A stretch of DNA of 64,000 nt from Streptomyces antimicrobicus (lineage in GTDB: Bacteria > Actinomycetota > Actinomycetes > Streptomycetales > Streptomycetaceae), in assembly GCF_020532625.1 (NCBI RefSeq), contig NZ_JAJAUY010000013.1, positions 19,721 to 83,720 of the forward strand, in the 5' to 3' direction. Position 1 is the stretch's first letter, and every line of letters begins with the position of its first letter. A model generated the notes under the pieces. The model worked only from the letters and a program-made list of their open reading frames with translations. It was not told the DNA's origin and did not search any database. Below, piece after piece: positions 42,211-50,831 of the stretch. The position numbers were made by a program, and so were the translations under genes.

Positions 42211-43599
42211 ATGTCCGTCGCATCCGTCGGACGGGCCGCGCGCGCGAGCGTGTCCGGTCTGCCGCGCGCCTTCTGGTGGCTGTGGGCCAGCACCCTGGTG
42301 AACCGGCTCGGAGCCTTCGTCGCCACCTTCATGGCCCTGTACCTGACCCTGGAGCGCGGCTACTCGGCCTCCTTCGCGGGCCTGGTGGCCGCCCTGCACG
42401 GGCTGGGCGGGGTCGTCTCCTCCCTGGTCGCGGGGGTGCTCACGGACCGGCTCGGGCGGCGGCCGACCATGCTCGCGGCGAACGTCGCCACCGCCGTGAC
42501 GGTGGCGCTGCTCGGCTTCATGGAGCATCCGGTGGCCATCGCGGTGGTGGCGCTGCTGGTCGGCATGGCCTCCAACGCCTCGCGCCCGGCGGTGCAGGCG
42601 ATGATGGCCGACATCGTGGCCCCCGAGGACCGGGTGCGGGCGTTCGCGCTGAACTACTGGGCGATCAACCTCGGCTTCGCCGTGAGCTCGGTCGGCGCCG
42701 GCTTCATCGCCGAGTTCAGCTACCTGGCCGGCTTCCTGGTGGAGGCCGCGCTGACGCTGGCCTGCGCCGTGCTGGTCTACGTCAAGCTGCCGGAGTCCCG
42801 TCCGGTGCGGGACGCGGCGGCCGGCGGGGACGGGCGGGCCGACGGGGAGCTCGGCCTGGGGTCGGTGCTGCGCGACGGCCGGTTCATGGCCGTGGTGGGC
42901 CTGTCGTTCCTGGTGTCGCTGATCTTCACCCAGGGCTCGGTGGGGCTGCCGGTGGCGATGGGCTCGGAAGGGTACTCGCCCGCGGACTACGGCCTGGTCA
43001 TCGCGGTGAACGGGGTGCTGATCGTGCTGGTCCAGCTGCCGGTGACCCGGTACGTCGAGCAGCGCGACCCGCGGCGGGTGCTGGTGCTGTCGGCGCTGCT
43101 GGTCGGCTACGGCTTCGCGCTGACGGCCTTCGCCGGATCGCTGGCGGTGTACGCGCTGACGGTGTGCGTGTGGACGCTGGGCGAGGTGATCAACTCGCCG
43201 GTCCAGATGGGCCTGGTCGTCCGCCTCTCGCCGGTCCACGGCCGGGGCCGCTACCAGGGCGTGTACACGATGTCCTGGGCGGTGGCGGCGCTGGTGGCCC
43301 CGCTGATGGCGGGCTTCGTCATCGACGGCTTCGGCGCGGTCTGGCTGTGGGCGGGGACGGGCGTGCTGGGCACGGTGGCCGCGGCCGGCTACTGGTTCCT
43401 GATGCGCGACCTGCCGTCGGCCGCGGCGTCCGGGGCCGAGGCCTGCGCCGGGACGACCTCGGCGGAGACCCGGGCCGGGGCGGAACCCCCGGAGGCGGGG
43501 GCCGGGGCGGGGGCTCCCGGTGCCGGGGCCGGGGCCTCCGAGACCGGGGCCGGGGCCTCCGAGACCGGGGCCGGGGCCAAGGCCGGCGCGACAACCTAG
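42211..43599 (+). CDS. MFS transporter (drug/metabolite efflux type)
   Basis: A 462-residue major facilitator with about 12 membrane segments. Cytoplasmic loop motif A reads GVLTDRLGRRPTM between segments 2 and 3, and a second loop carries TRYVEQRDPRRV. The C-terminal 50 residues are a repetitive Ala/Gly/Glu/Thr tail (GAGASETGAGASET...). The substrate is unknown. ATG at 42211 after a weak GGGG ribosome site; the upstream in-frame ORF lacks support. Confidence 0.87.
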   Translation: MSVASVGRAARASVSGLPRAFWWLWASTLVNRLGAFVATFMALYLTLERGYSASFAGLVAALHGLGGVVSSLVAGVLTDRLGRRPTMLAANVATAVTVALLGFMEHPVAIAVVALLVGMASNASRPAVQAMMADIVAPEDRVRAFALNYWAINLGFAVSSVGAGFIAEFSYLAGFLVEAALTLACAVLVYVKLPESRPVRDAAAGGDGRADGELGLGSVLRDGRFMAVVGLSFLVSLIFTQGSVGLPVAMGSEGYSPADYGLVIAVNGVLIVLVQLPVTRYVEQRDPRRVLVLSALLVGYGFALTAFAGSLAVYALTVCVWTLGEVINSPVQMGLVVRLSPVHGRGRYQGVYTMSWAVAALVAPLMAGFVIDGFGAVWLWAGTGVLGTVAAAGYWFLMRDLPSAAASGAEACAGTTSAETRAGAEPPEAGAGAGAPGAGAGASETGAGASETGAGAKAGATT

Positions 43600-43636
43600 C
43601 CGCGGGCGCCGGCGTACGGGCCGGCGCCGCCCGGCG

Positions 43637-44125
43637 TCAGGCCGACGGCCGGGTCAGGTGCTTGAAGGCGTCCAGGTTGCGCGTGGACTCCCCGCGCGCC
43701 ACGCGCCATTCGTACTCGCGCCGGATCGCGCCGGCGAAGCCGAGCTCCAGCAGGGTGTTGAAGGCGCCGTCCGCGGCCTCCAGGACCGTGCCGAGGACCC
43801 GGTCGAGCTCCTGCGGCGTGACCGCGGACAGCGGGAGCCGGCCGGCGAGGTAGATGTCGCCGAGCGGGTCGACCGCGTAGCCGACGCCGTAGAGCTTGAG
43901 GTTGCGCTCCAGCAGCCAGCGGTGCACGCCGGCCTCGTTCTCCTCGGGGTGCCGGATGACGAACGCGTTGACCGACAACGAGTGCCGCCCGAGCTTGAGC
44001 GAGCAGGTCGTGGACAGCTTCCGGGTGCCGGGCAGCTGGACGACGTACGAGCCGGGCTGGGGCGACTCCCAGGTCAGGCCGGCGTCGGCGAGGGTGCTCT
44101 CGATGATCTCCGCGGGGTCAGCCAT
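43637..44125 (-). CDS. YbjN-domain protein
   Basis: A 162-residue YbjN/sensory-transduction-like protein of the type III secretion chaperone fold. Conserved segments include [46 protein letters not shown] and TLLELGF. Its start overlaps the mshA stop by eight nt, so the two are translationally coupled. This mshA-YbjN pairing is common in actinobacteria. The role is unknown; a chaperone-like or mycothiol-linked function is inference. Confidence 0.85.
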   Translation of the reverse strand: MADPAEIIESTLADAGLTWESPQPGSYVVQLPGTRKLSTTCSLKLGRHSLSVNAFVIRHPEENEAGVHRWLLERNLKLYGVGYAVDPLGDIYLAGRLPLSAVTPQELDRVLGTVLEAADGAFNTLLELGFAGAIRREYEWRVARGESTRNLDAFKHLTRPSA

Positions 44126-45491
44126 GGAGGGAGCGTACGCGACGGCGGTGCTCGTGCATGGCCGCGGTGTACACGTCGGCGGTGCCGCTCGCGGCGGTGT
44201 CCCAGCCGAAGAACTGGGCGTGCCGCGCGGCCTCCCGGCCCATGCGTTCGGTCAGGCCCGGGTCGTCGGCGAACCGGCGCAGCCGGGCGGCGTAGTCGGC
44301 CGGGTCGTGGCCGGGGACGAGCAGGCCGGTGACGCCGTCGTTGACGGCGACCGGCAGGCCGCCGACCTCGGCGGCGAGCACCGGGGTGCCGGTGGCCTGC
44401 GCCTCGATGGCGACCAGCCCGAAGGACTCGTTGTAGGAGGGCATGACCAGCACCGACGCCGCCCGGAACCAGTCCGCGAGCCGGTCCTGCGCCACCGGCG
44501 GGTGGAAGTGCACGAGATCGGCGATGCCCAGCTTGGCGGCGAGCTTCTGCAGGCCCTCGGGCTTGGCCAGGCCGCTGCCGCTGGGGCCGCCGACGACGGG
44601 TACGAACAGCCGGCGGCGCAGCGAGGGGTCCTGGTCGACCAGGTGGGCGACGGCGCGCAGCAGCACGTCGGGGGCCTTGAGCGGCTGGATGCGGCCCGCG
44701 AACAGCGGTATGAGCGCGTCCTGCGGCAGCCCGAGCCGGGCCCGGGCGGCGGCCCGGCCGTCCCCGACGGTGAAGCGGTCGAGGTTCACGCCGGGGTGCA
44801 CGACGGCGACCTTGGCCGGGTCGGCGTCGTAGTGCCGCACCAGCTCGTCGGCCTCCTCGGTGGTGTTGGCGATGAGCCGGTCCGCGGCGGCCACGATCTG
44901 GGTCTCGCCGATGACGCGGGCGGCCGGCTCGGGGGTGTCCCCGGCGGCCAGGGCGGCGTTCTTGACCTTGGCCATGGTGTGCATGGCGTGCACCAGCGGA
45001 ACGCCCCAGCGCTGGGCGGCGAGCCAGCCGACGTGGCCGGAGAGCCAGTAGTGGGAGTGGACGAGGTCGTAGTGGCCGGGGCGGTGGCCCGCCCAGGCCT
45101 GCATGACCCCGTGGGTGAAGGCGCACAGCTGCGCGGGCAGCTCCTCCTTGGCCAGCCCCTCGTAGGGGCCGGCGTCCACGTGCCGGACGAGCACCCCGGG
45201 GGCCAGCTGCACGGCGGGCGGCAGGCCGCCCTCGGTGGCCCGGGTGAAGATCTCGACCTCGATGTTGATCGCGGCCAGCCGCTTGGCGAGCTCGACGATG
45301 TAGACGTTCATCCCGCCGGCGTCACCGGTGCCGGGCTGGTGCAGGGGGGAGGTGTGCACGCTGAGCATGGCCACGCGGCGCGGCTTGCGGTGGTGGCCGA
45401 CGGCCGGCAGGCGCAGCCGGTGCGGTTCGGCGTGGCGGGACATGCGGCCGGCGGCGAGCCTGCCTCCGAGCCGGGACACGTACTGGCTCAA
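44118..45491 (-). CDS. mshA: D-inositol-3-phosphate glycosyltransferase MshA (mycothiol synthesis)
   Basis: A 457-residue GT4 enzyme, first step of mycothiol synthesis (UDP-GlcNAc plus inositol-1-phosphate). The N-terminal acceptor site is [22 protein letters not shown]. The later donor region reads [51 protein letters not shown] chose the TTG at 45491 because AGAGGA lies about 10 nt upstream; a GTG 12 nt later is the alternative. A sigma-R-type promoter lies 85 nt upstream, fitting induction by thiol stress. It overlaps the YbjN gene downstream. Confidence 0.93.
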   Translation of the reverse strand: MSQYVSRLGGRLAAGRMSRHAEPHRLRLPAVGHHRKPRRVAMLSVHTSPLHQPGTGDAGGMNVYIVELAKRLAAINIEVEIFTRATEGGLPPAVQLAPGVLVRHVDAGPYEGLAKEELPAQLCAFTHGVMQAWAGHRPGHYDLVHSHYWLSGHVGWLAAQRWGVPLVHAMHTMAKVKNAALAAGDTPEPAARVIGETQIVAAADRLIANTTEEADELVRHYDADPAKVAVVHPGVNLDRFTVGDGRAAARARLGLPQDALIPLFAGRIQPLKAPDVLLRAVAHLVDQDPSLRRRLFVPVVGGPSGSGLAKPEGLQKLAAKLGIADLVHFHPPVAQDRLADWFRAASVLVMPSYNESFGLVAIEAQATGTPVLAAEVGGLPVAVNDGVTGLLVPGHDPADYAARLRRFADDPGLTERMGREAARHAQFFGWDTAASGTADVYTAAMHEHRRRVRSLHG

Positions 45492-45575
45492 GGGAGCAGT
45501 CCTCTCGGTCGGGGCCTGACGAGCATGACGACACGGGCATGGCGACGAGGGCGCGGTACGCCCTGCAGGGGGTGC

Positions 45576-45602
45576 AACCAGTCGGGGGCGGTCCGGCATT
45601 CC
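45576..45602 (-). promoter_or_regulatory. Sigma-R-type promoter of mshA
   Basis: On the minus strand GGAAT (-35; 45598-45602) and GTT (-10; 45576-45578) are separated by 19 bp. The sigma-R consensus is GGAAT-N18/19-GTT. mshA is a known sigma-R (disulfide-stress) target in S. coelicolor. Confidence 0.65.
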
Positions 45603-45672
45603 ACGCCGGAGCGGATCGGCGGGGATTTGCTCGATTTTTATCCGGGCGGGGCGTTCCGCTTACCCTCGGCGC

Positions 45673-46488
45673 ATGGCCTCCCGCACCCCTCCCCCGAGCC
45701 GCCCGGTGGGCACGGTGACCCGCGGGACCACGAATCCGAACCGGCTGCGCCGCATGGACCGCTGGATCGCGGCCGTGCACGGGCCGGCGCTGCGCCGGGC
45801 CGCGGCGCCGGTCGCCGTGGACCTCGGGTACGGGGCCGCGCCGTGGACGGCGGTGGAGCTGCTGACCCGGCTGCGGGTAGCGGCGCCGCAGGTGCGGGTG
45901 GTGGGCATCGAGATCGAGCCGGCCCGGGTGGCGGCGGCGCGGCCGTACGAGCGGGAGGGGCTGACCTTCCGGCACGGGGGCTTCGAGGTGCCGCTGGAGG
46001 CCGGGCAGCGGCCGGCGCTGATCCGGGCGGCGAACGTGCTGCGGCAGTACGACGAGGAGCAGGTCGAGGCGGTGTGGCGGCGGCTGTGCGCGCGGCTGGC
46101 GCCGGAGGGGCTGCTGGTGGAGGGGACCTGCGACGAGATCGGGCGGCGGCACGTGTGGGTGGCGCTGGGCCCGGAGGGGCCGCGCACGGTGACGTTCGCG
46201 ACCCGGCTCGGCTCCCTGGAGCGGCCCTCGGACCTGGCGGAGCGGCTGCCCAAGGCGCTGATCCACCGCAACGTGCCGGGGGAGCCGGTCCACGCGTTCC
46301 TGAGGGACTTCGACCGGGCGTGGGCGGCGGCGGCGCCGTACGCCTCCTTGGGGGCCCGGCAGCGGTGGATCCGCACGGCGCGGTCGCTGGCGGCGGACTG
46401 GCCGCTGACGGACGGACCGCGGCGGTGGCGGCAGGGGGAGTTGACGGTGCGGTGGGAGGCGCTGCGTCCGGCCGGGTCCGCCGGATGA
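45673..46488 (+). CDS. Class I SAM-dependent methyltransferase-like protein
   Basis: A 271-residue Rossmann-fold protein. SAM motif I is VAVDLGYGAAPWTAVELL, the acidic residue ending strand 2 is in VVGIEIEPARV, and a later segment reads LIRAANVLRQYDEEQ. The substrate is unknown. TACCCT ends six nt before the ATG (leaderless pattern). It is divergent from mshA. Confidence 0.8.
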   Translation: MASRTPPPSRPVGTVTRGTTNPNRLRRMDRWIAAVHGPALRRAAAPVAVDLGYGAAPWTAVELLTRLRVAAPQVRVVGIEIEPARVAAARPYEREGLTFRHGGFEVPLEAGQRPALIRAANVLRQYDEEQVEAVWRRLCARLAPEGLLVEGTCDEIGRRHVWVALGPEGPRTVTFATRLGSLERPSDLAERLPKALIHRNVPGEPVHAFLRDFDRAWAAAAPYASLGARQRWIRTARSLAADWPLTDGPRRWRQGELTVRWEALRPAGSAG

Positions 46489-46601
46489 TCGGCGCGTCGT
46501 CCCCAAGGGTGTCGTAATCCGCCGGGACATGGCACCATCCGGAAGGCGATGGAAGTTACTGACGAATAGTCAGATCTGTTGGCCCAGGGGGGACCGCAAC
46601 C

Positions 46602-47660
46602 ATGAACCGACGGCGGCACAGCGCGTCCGCACTCACGCTGCTCTGCGCCACGGCCATCCTGGTGGCCGCCTCCTTCACCGGCCCGGTGGCCCCGGCGTAC
46701 GCCGCTCCCCAGCCGGAGCCGGGGCGCAAGTCCCTGGAGCAGGTGCGCAAGGAGATCGAGGAGCTCTACCGGCAGGCGGGCACCGCGACGGACGCCTACA
46801 ACCTCGCCGAGGGCGAGACCAAGGCCCAGTCCGAGAAGATCGTGGAGATCGCCAAGCAGGTGCAGGCCGGTCAGGAACGGCTGACCGGGCTGAAGAACAA
46901 GGCCGGCGCCGCCGCCCGCGCCCAGTACCGCTCCGGCGGGATGCCGCCGGGCGCGCAGCTGGCGCTGAGCAGCGACCCCGGCACGTACCTGGCCGGGGTG
47001 GACCTGCTGCGCCAGGGCGAGAAGGCCACGGCGGACACCATCTCGGAACTGACCCGCACGCAGAAGCAGTTGCAGAGCTACGCGGTCGACGCGAGCGCGC
47101 GCTGGCAGGTCCTGGAGGAGAACCGGGTCAAGCAGGAGAACGCCAAGAAGGAGATCGAGCAGAAGATCAAGGCGGCGGAGGAGCTGGAGAACAAGCTGGA
47201 GGCCGAGGAGAAGGCCCGGCTGCTGCAGCTCGAACAGGAGGACCAGTACAAGGCGCAGAAGGCCTGGCTGTCCACGGGCGTGCTGAAGGAGATCAACGGC
47301 GCGGCGTCGGACGCCGGGAAGAAGGCCGTCGCGTACGCCACCGCCCAGATCGGCAAGCCGTACGTGTGGGGCGCCACGGGCCCGGGCTCCTTCGACTGCT
47401 CGGGCCTGACCTCCCAGGCCTGGCGGGCGGCGGGCCGCGGCATTCCGCGGACCTCGCAGGAGCAGTTGCGGCTGCTGCCGAAGATCGCGGTCAAGGACAT
47501 GCGTCCGGGCGACCTGATCATCTACTTCGACGACGCCAGCCATGTCGGCATGTACGTCGGCGACGGGGCGATGGTGCACGCGCCGCGGCCGGGGCGCAGC
47601 GTGACGATCGCGGGGGCGGGCTCGATGCCGATCAAGGCGGTCGTCCGCCCGGACGCGTGA
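46602..47660 (+). CDS. Secreted NlpC/P60 peptidoglycan endopeptidase
   Basis: A 352-residue RipA/SCO-type wall hydrolase. A signal peptide ends at about AYA-AP (residue 34). A long coiled coil spans about residues 42-225, the usual autoinhibitory or septal-targeting part. A C-terminal NlpC/P60 domain carries the catalytic Cys in FDCSGLTSQAWRAAG, His in ASHVGMYVGDG and the third polar residue in HAPRPG. It cleaves D-Glu-mDAP/LL-DAP stem-peptide bonds. The short upstream gap contains the inverted repeat CTGAC-N5-GTCAG at about 46559-46573. AGGGGGG precedes the ATG. Confidence 0.92.
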   Translation: MNRRRHSASALTLLCATAILVAASFTGPVAPAYAAPQPEPGRKSLEQVRKEIEELYRQAGTATDAYNLAEGETKAQSEKIVEIAKQVQAGQERLTGLKNKAGAAARAQYRSGGMPPGAQLALSSDPGTYLAGVDLLRQGEKATADTISELTRTQKQLQSYAVDASARWQVLEENRVKQENAKKEIEQKIKAAEELENKLEAEEKARLLQLEQEDQYKAQKAWLSTGVLKEINGAASDAGKKAVAYATAQIGKPYVWGATGPGSFDCSGLTSQAWRAAGRGIPRTSQEQLRLLPKIAVKDMRPGDLIIYFDDASHVGMYVGDGAMVHAPRPGRSVTIAGAGSMPIKAVVRPDA

Positions 47661-47878
47661 GCCGGACTCCCGCCGGGACCGGCCGGGGGCGACGTCCCGC
47701 GTGGCGAGACGGGTGGGGCCCCGCCCGTGACGTACGTCATCCCGGGGACCGGGACGACGTACGCGATATCGGCACATGACGGCGGCAGGTGAGACCTTGG
47801 CCATTGACGGTCGCAGGTCCCGGGCCGCTAGGGTCGCCTCCGAGCGCACCCTCGGGGGGAGGGAAGGAACCGGAATCG

Positions 47879-49237
47879 ATGCCCGTACCCGTACCGCGGC
47901 AGAGGGACACCCCGGCTGCGGAGAGCGGTCAGGCCGTGCTGCCCGGCGCACACCTCGCCCGTCCGCAGGCCACGCCGCCGCACCCCGCAGGGACCGGCAC
48001 GGCGAGCCCCACCGCCTCCCTCCCGGCCCCGGCGGCCCCGCAGAGCCTGACCTTGCTGGTGATCGACGACGACCCGGCCGGGGGCCTGACCGTCCCCGAG
48101 ATCCTCGACAGCGACGGCCACCGCATCCGCCTGCGGACCGCGCGGAACCTCACCGAGGCCGCCCGGCTGCTCACCCCGGACGTGCACTGCGTGCTGCTCG
48201 ACCTGTCGATGCCGCACGGCCCGGGCGGGTCCGAGGCCGCCGGGGACCAGCTGGACGTGCTGCGGGAGGTGCTGCGGATCGCCCCGCGCCACGCCGTGCT
48301 CGTCCTCACCGCCGAGGCGGACGCCGAGCGGGCGGCCGAGGCCGTCCGGGTCGGCGCCACCGACTTCCTCTTCCGCGACGAGCTGGACGGGCGGCTGCTG
48401 AGCCGCGCCGTCCGCTACGCCGTCGAGCGCAAGCGGGCCGACATCGCCCAGTACAAGCTCGCCGAGTCCCGGCTGCGGGCCCAGGAGAACTCCCGCCTCG
48501 AACGCGGCCTGCTGCCCACCCCGCTGCTGGAGGGCTCCGACCTCCGCTTCGCCGCCCGCTACCACGCCGGGCGCAGCCGGGCCCTGCTGGGCGGGGACTT
48601 CTACGACACCGTCCGCACGCCCGACGGCACGGTCCACGCCATGATCGGCGACGTCTGCGGCCACGGCCCGGACGAGGCCGCCCTCGGCGTGGAGCTGCGG
48701 ATCGCCTGGCGGGCGCTGACCCTGGCCGGGCTGTGCGGGGACGAACTGCTGGCGACGCTGCAGCAGGTGCTGGAGGTGGAACGGCCCTGCGAGGAGATCT
48801 TCGCCACGCTGTGCACCGTGGACATCTCCCCCGACGGCCGCAGCGCCGGGCTGTGCCTGGCCGGCCATCCGGCCCCGCTGATATCCCGGCCGGGCCGGCC
48901 CGCGCGGCTGCTGCCGTACGAGAGCAGCGGCCCCGCGCTCGGCCTGCTGCCGAAGGCGCGCTGGCCGCGCCGTCAGGTCGAGCTCGGCGGCACCTGGAGC
49001 CTGATGCTCTACACCGACGGCCTGATCGAGGGCCGGATCGGCGAGGGCCGCGAGCGCCTCGGCCAGGACGGCATGGTGGAGATGATCAACCGGCACCTGG
49101 ACCAGGGCCTGCGCGGCGAACGCCTGCTGGAGGCCGCCGTCACCGAGGCCCGCCGGCTCAACGGCGGCGAGCTCACCGACGACGTGGCCGTGGTCCTGCT
49201 GGACCGCGCGGGAACCCGCTCCCGGCCCCGGCCCTGA
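47879..49237 (+). CDS. Receiver-domain PP2C (SpoIIE/RsbU-type) phosphatase
   Basis: A 452-residue protein. A Pro-rich N-terminus of about 55 residues precedes a receiver domain (VIDDDPAGG; phospho-acceptor Asp in CVLLDLSMPHG). A short coiled linker and a PPM/SpoIIE phosphatase domain follow: LLGGDFYDTV, GDVCGHGPDEAALG, LMLYTDGLIEGR, LTDDVAVVLLD. The usual receiver Lys is not evident (ATDFLFRDELDG). It probably dephosphorylates an anti-anti-sigma factor in partner switching; no such partner is adjacent. ATG at 47879 with GGGAGGGAAGGAA upstream. Confidence 0.88.
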   Translation: MPVPVPRQRDTPAAESGQAVLPGAHLARPQATPPHPAGTGTASPTASLPAPAAPQSLTLLVIDDDPAGGLTVPEILDSDGHRIRLRTARNLTEAARLLTPDVHCVLLDLSMPHGPGGSEAAGDQLDVLREVLRIAPRHAVLVLTAEADAERAAEAVRVGATDFLFRDELDGRLLSRAVRYAVERKRADIAQYKLAESRLRAQENSRLERGLLPTPLLEGSDLRFAARYHAGRSRALLGGDFYDTVRTPDGTVHAMIGDVCGHGPDEAALGVELRIAWRALTLAGLCGDELLATLQQVLEVERPCEEIFATLCTVDISPDGRSAGLCLAGHPAPLISRPGRPARLLPYESSGPALGLLPKARWPRRQVELGGTWSLMLYTDGLIEGRIGEGRERLGQDGMVEMINRHLDQGLRGERLLEAAVTEARRLNGGELTDDVAVVLLDRAGTRSRPRP

Positions 49238-49278
49238 CGGACCGGCCCTGACAGCCTCGGCCCGGACGGGCCGGCGGC

Positions 49279-49632
49279 TCAGCGCCCGCCGTTGTAGGGC
49301 CCGTACGGCCCGTCGCTGCTGCTGCCCCCGCGGCGCCGGCCGCCCCCGCTGACCTCGGCCAGCGCCGGCCGTACGTCGACCATGAAGACGATCGTGGCGA
49401 TCAGGCCGGCGATCTGGAGGAACATCAGCCCGCCCAGCAGCCCCCAGAACACGAGGAAGTCGAACAGGACGGTGAAGCCGAGCACCACCGTCCAGAACGT
49501 CTTGGTCTGCTTGTCGGCGGCCCGGTAGGCGTCGCTGCGGGCGGCGAGCGCGAGCAGGCAGGCCACGGCGGCGAACACCAGCATGCCGATGTCGATCAGC
49601 ACCCAGATGGAATCGAACTGGTCCATCAACAT
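49279..49632 (-). CDS. DUF2516 membrane protein
   Basis: A 117-residue actinobacterial DUF2516 protein with three hydrophobic segments (VLIDIGMLVFAAVACLLALA, FWTVVLGFTVLFDFLVFWGLLGGL, LQIAGLIATIVFMVDVRP) and a Gly/Arg/Ser-rich cytoplasmic tail ending PYGPYNGGR. Function unknown. It follows the HTH/HbhA-like pair on the same strand after 116 nt. Confidence 0.85.
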   Translation of the reverse strand: MLMDQFDSIWVLIDIGMLVFAAVACLLALAARSDAYRAADKQTKTFWTVVLGFTVLFDFLVFWGLLGGLMFLQIAGLIATIVFMVDVRPALAEVSGGGRRRGGSSSDGPYGPYNGGR

Positions 49633-49748
49633 GTCGCCTACCGCCTCTGCCGCCTCGTACCCGACCGTGGAGCGCCCGCCCCGGGCTCCACGCTACCGAT
49701 AGAACGGGCCGGACACCCCCAAGGTGCCCGGCCCGTTCGTGTGCGTCC

Positions 49749-50333
49749 TCAGCTCTCGGTGGCCGCGGCCTTCTTGGCGGCCGGCTTGCGCGTGCCGGTC
49801 CGGCGGGCCGCGGGCTTGGCCTCCTCGCCGGCACCCTCCTCGCCGGCGGCCGGCTCCGCGGCCCCGTCCGGCTGCCCGGCCGACGCCTGCGGGGCCGGGT
49901 CGGGCTCGACGACCTCGGCGATGTCGACGATCTCGTCGGCGACCTCGCCGCGCCAGGCGCGCACGGCCTGCTCGCCGTGCTCGGCGACCTTGTCGTAGGT
50001 CTCCTTGGCGCGCACCGCGTACTCGGCGGCGACGCCGACGCCGCGCAGCGCCAGGTCCTGGGCGGCCTCGCCGAACTTCTTCGGGTCGAAGGAGCCCAGC
50101 ACCTCGGCGACCTTGGCGGTCACCACGTCCTGGACCTCCTTGGCCTTCTCCTGCACGACCTTCGGGTCGGTGTTGCGCACGGCCTCGATGCGCGCCGGCG
50201 CCTGCTCGCGCACCTGCTCCAGGAGCGCCGGCACCTTCTTGGCCTGCTGCACGGCGAGATCCGCCGTGCCGGCGGCGAAGTAGAGGGGAGTCGGGTCGGT
50301 GAGGGTCTTCTTCAGGTCATCGACGATGGCCAT
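49749..50333 (-). CDS. HbhA-like helical protein with Lys/Ala-rich tail
   Basis: A 194-residue protein. A predominantly helical, coiled-coil-prone body (AAGTADLAVQQAKKVPALLEQVREQAPARIEAV...) is followed by an acidic Pro/Ala/Glu linker and the basic tail RRTGTRKPAAKKAAATES. The layout resembles mycobacterial HBHA, whose Lys/Ala/Pro tail binds glycosaminoglycans or membranes; there is no signal peptide. It lies 26 nt downstream of the HTH regulator gene and is probably co-transcribed. Resemblance in layout is seen; functional equivalence is inference. Confidence 0.68.
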   Translation of the reverse strand: MAIVDDLKKTLTDPTPLYFAAGTADLAVQQAKKVPALLEQVREQAPARIEAVRNTDPKVVQEKAKEVQDVVTAKVAEVLGSFDPKKFGEAAQDLALRGVGVAAEYAVRAKETYDKVAEHGEQAVRAWRGEVADEIVDIAEVVEPDPAPQASAGQPDGAAEPAAGEEGAGEEAKPAARRTGTRKPAAKKAAATES

Positions 50334-50359
50334 GGTGGCTGGTCCTCCCGGATCACAGT

Positions 50360-50755
50360 TCAGTTCGTGGACGGCGACGGCTCGCCGTGGCCTGCGTCGG
50401 GGTCGGCGCCGAGCCCGTTCTCCTTGCGGAACGACTCGTAGATCTGGAGCAGCGCCTGCTTCTGCCCCTCGGTGATGGTGGGGTCGGCGAGGATGACGGC
50501 CCGCGTCTCCACCTCGCCCCGGTCCCGCTCATCCAGGATCCCGGCCTGCACGTACAGCGTCTCCGCGGAGATCCTCAGCGCCTTCGCCAACTGCTGGAGG
50601 ATCTCCGCGCTCGGCTTGCGCAGCCCGCGCTCGATCTGACTCAGGTACGGATTGGACACGCCCGCGGCGTCGGCGAGCTGCCGCAACGAGAGCTGGGCCT
50701 GCCGCCGCTGCTCCCGCAGGAACTCCCCGAGACTGCCGACATTGAGCGATGCCAT
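50360..50755 (-). CDS. XRE-family helix-turn-helix regulator
   Basis: A 131-residue regulator. The HTH lies near the N-terminus (LGEFLREQRRQAQLSLRQLADAAGVSNPYLSQIERG, about residues 9-44), and a short C-terminal dimerisation or sensing region follows (TITEGQKQALLQIYESFRKENG). GGGAGG lies nine nt before the ATG at 50755; the longer ORF would read through a palindrome and is rejected. A perfect 8+8-bp palindrome about 31 bp upstream is a likely autoregulatory operator. The HbhA-like gene follows in the same operon. Confidence 0.87.
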   Translation of the reverse strand: MASLNVGSLGEFLREQRRQAQLSLRQLADAAGVSNPYLSQIERGLRKPSAEILQQLAKALRISAETLYVQAGILDERDRGEVETRAVILADPTITEGQKQALLQIYESFRKENGLGADPDAGHGEPSPSTN

Positions 50756-50785
50756 GCTCCGCATCCTCCCCCACTTCGCTAACTT

Positions 50786-50805
50786 TTGCAAGCACTCGCT
50801 TGCAA
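50786..50805. promoter_or_regulatory. Perfect palindrome, candidate autoregulatory operator
   Basis: TTGCAAGC-N4-GCTTGCAA (50786-50793 / 50798-50805) is a perfect inverted repeat in the 76-bp gap between the HTH gene and the PrmC-like gene. It is AT-richer than its surroundings and is placed where the HTH promoter should be. Confidence 0.6.
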
Positions 50806-50831
50806 CAGCGCGCACCCGCAGGTGCACCCCT

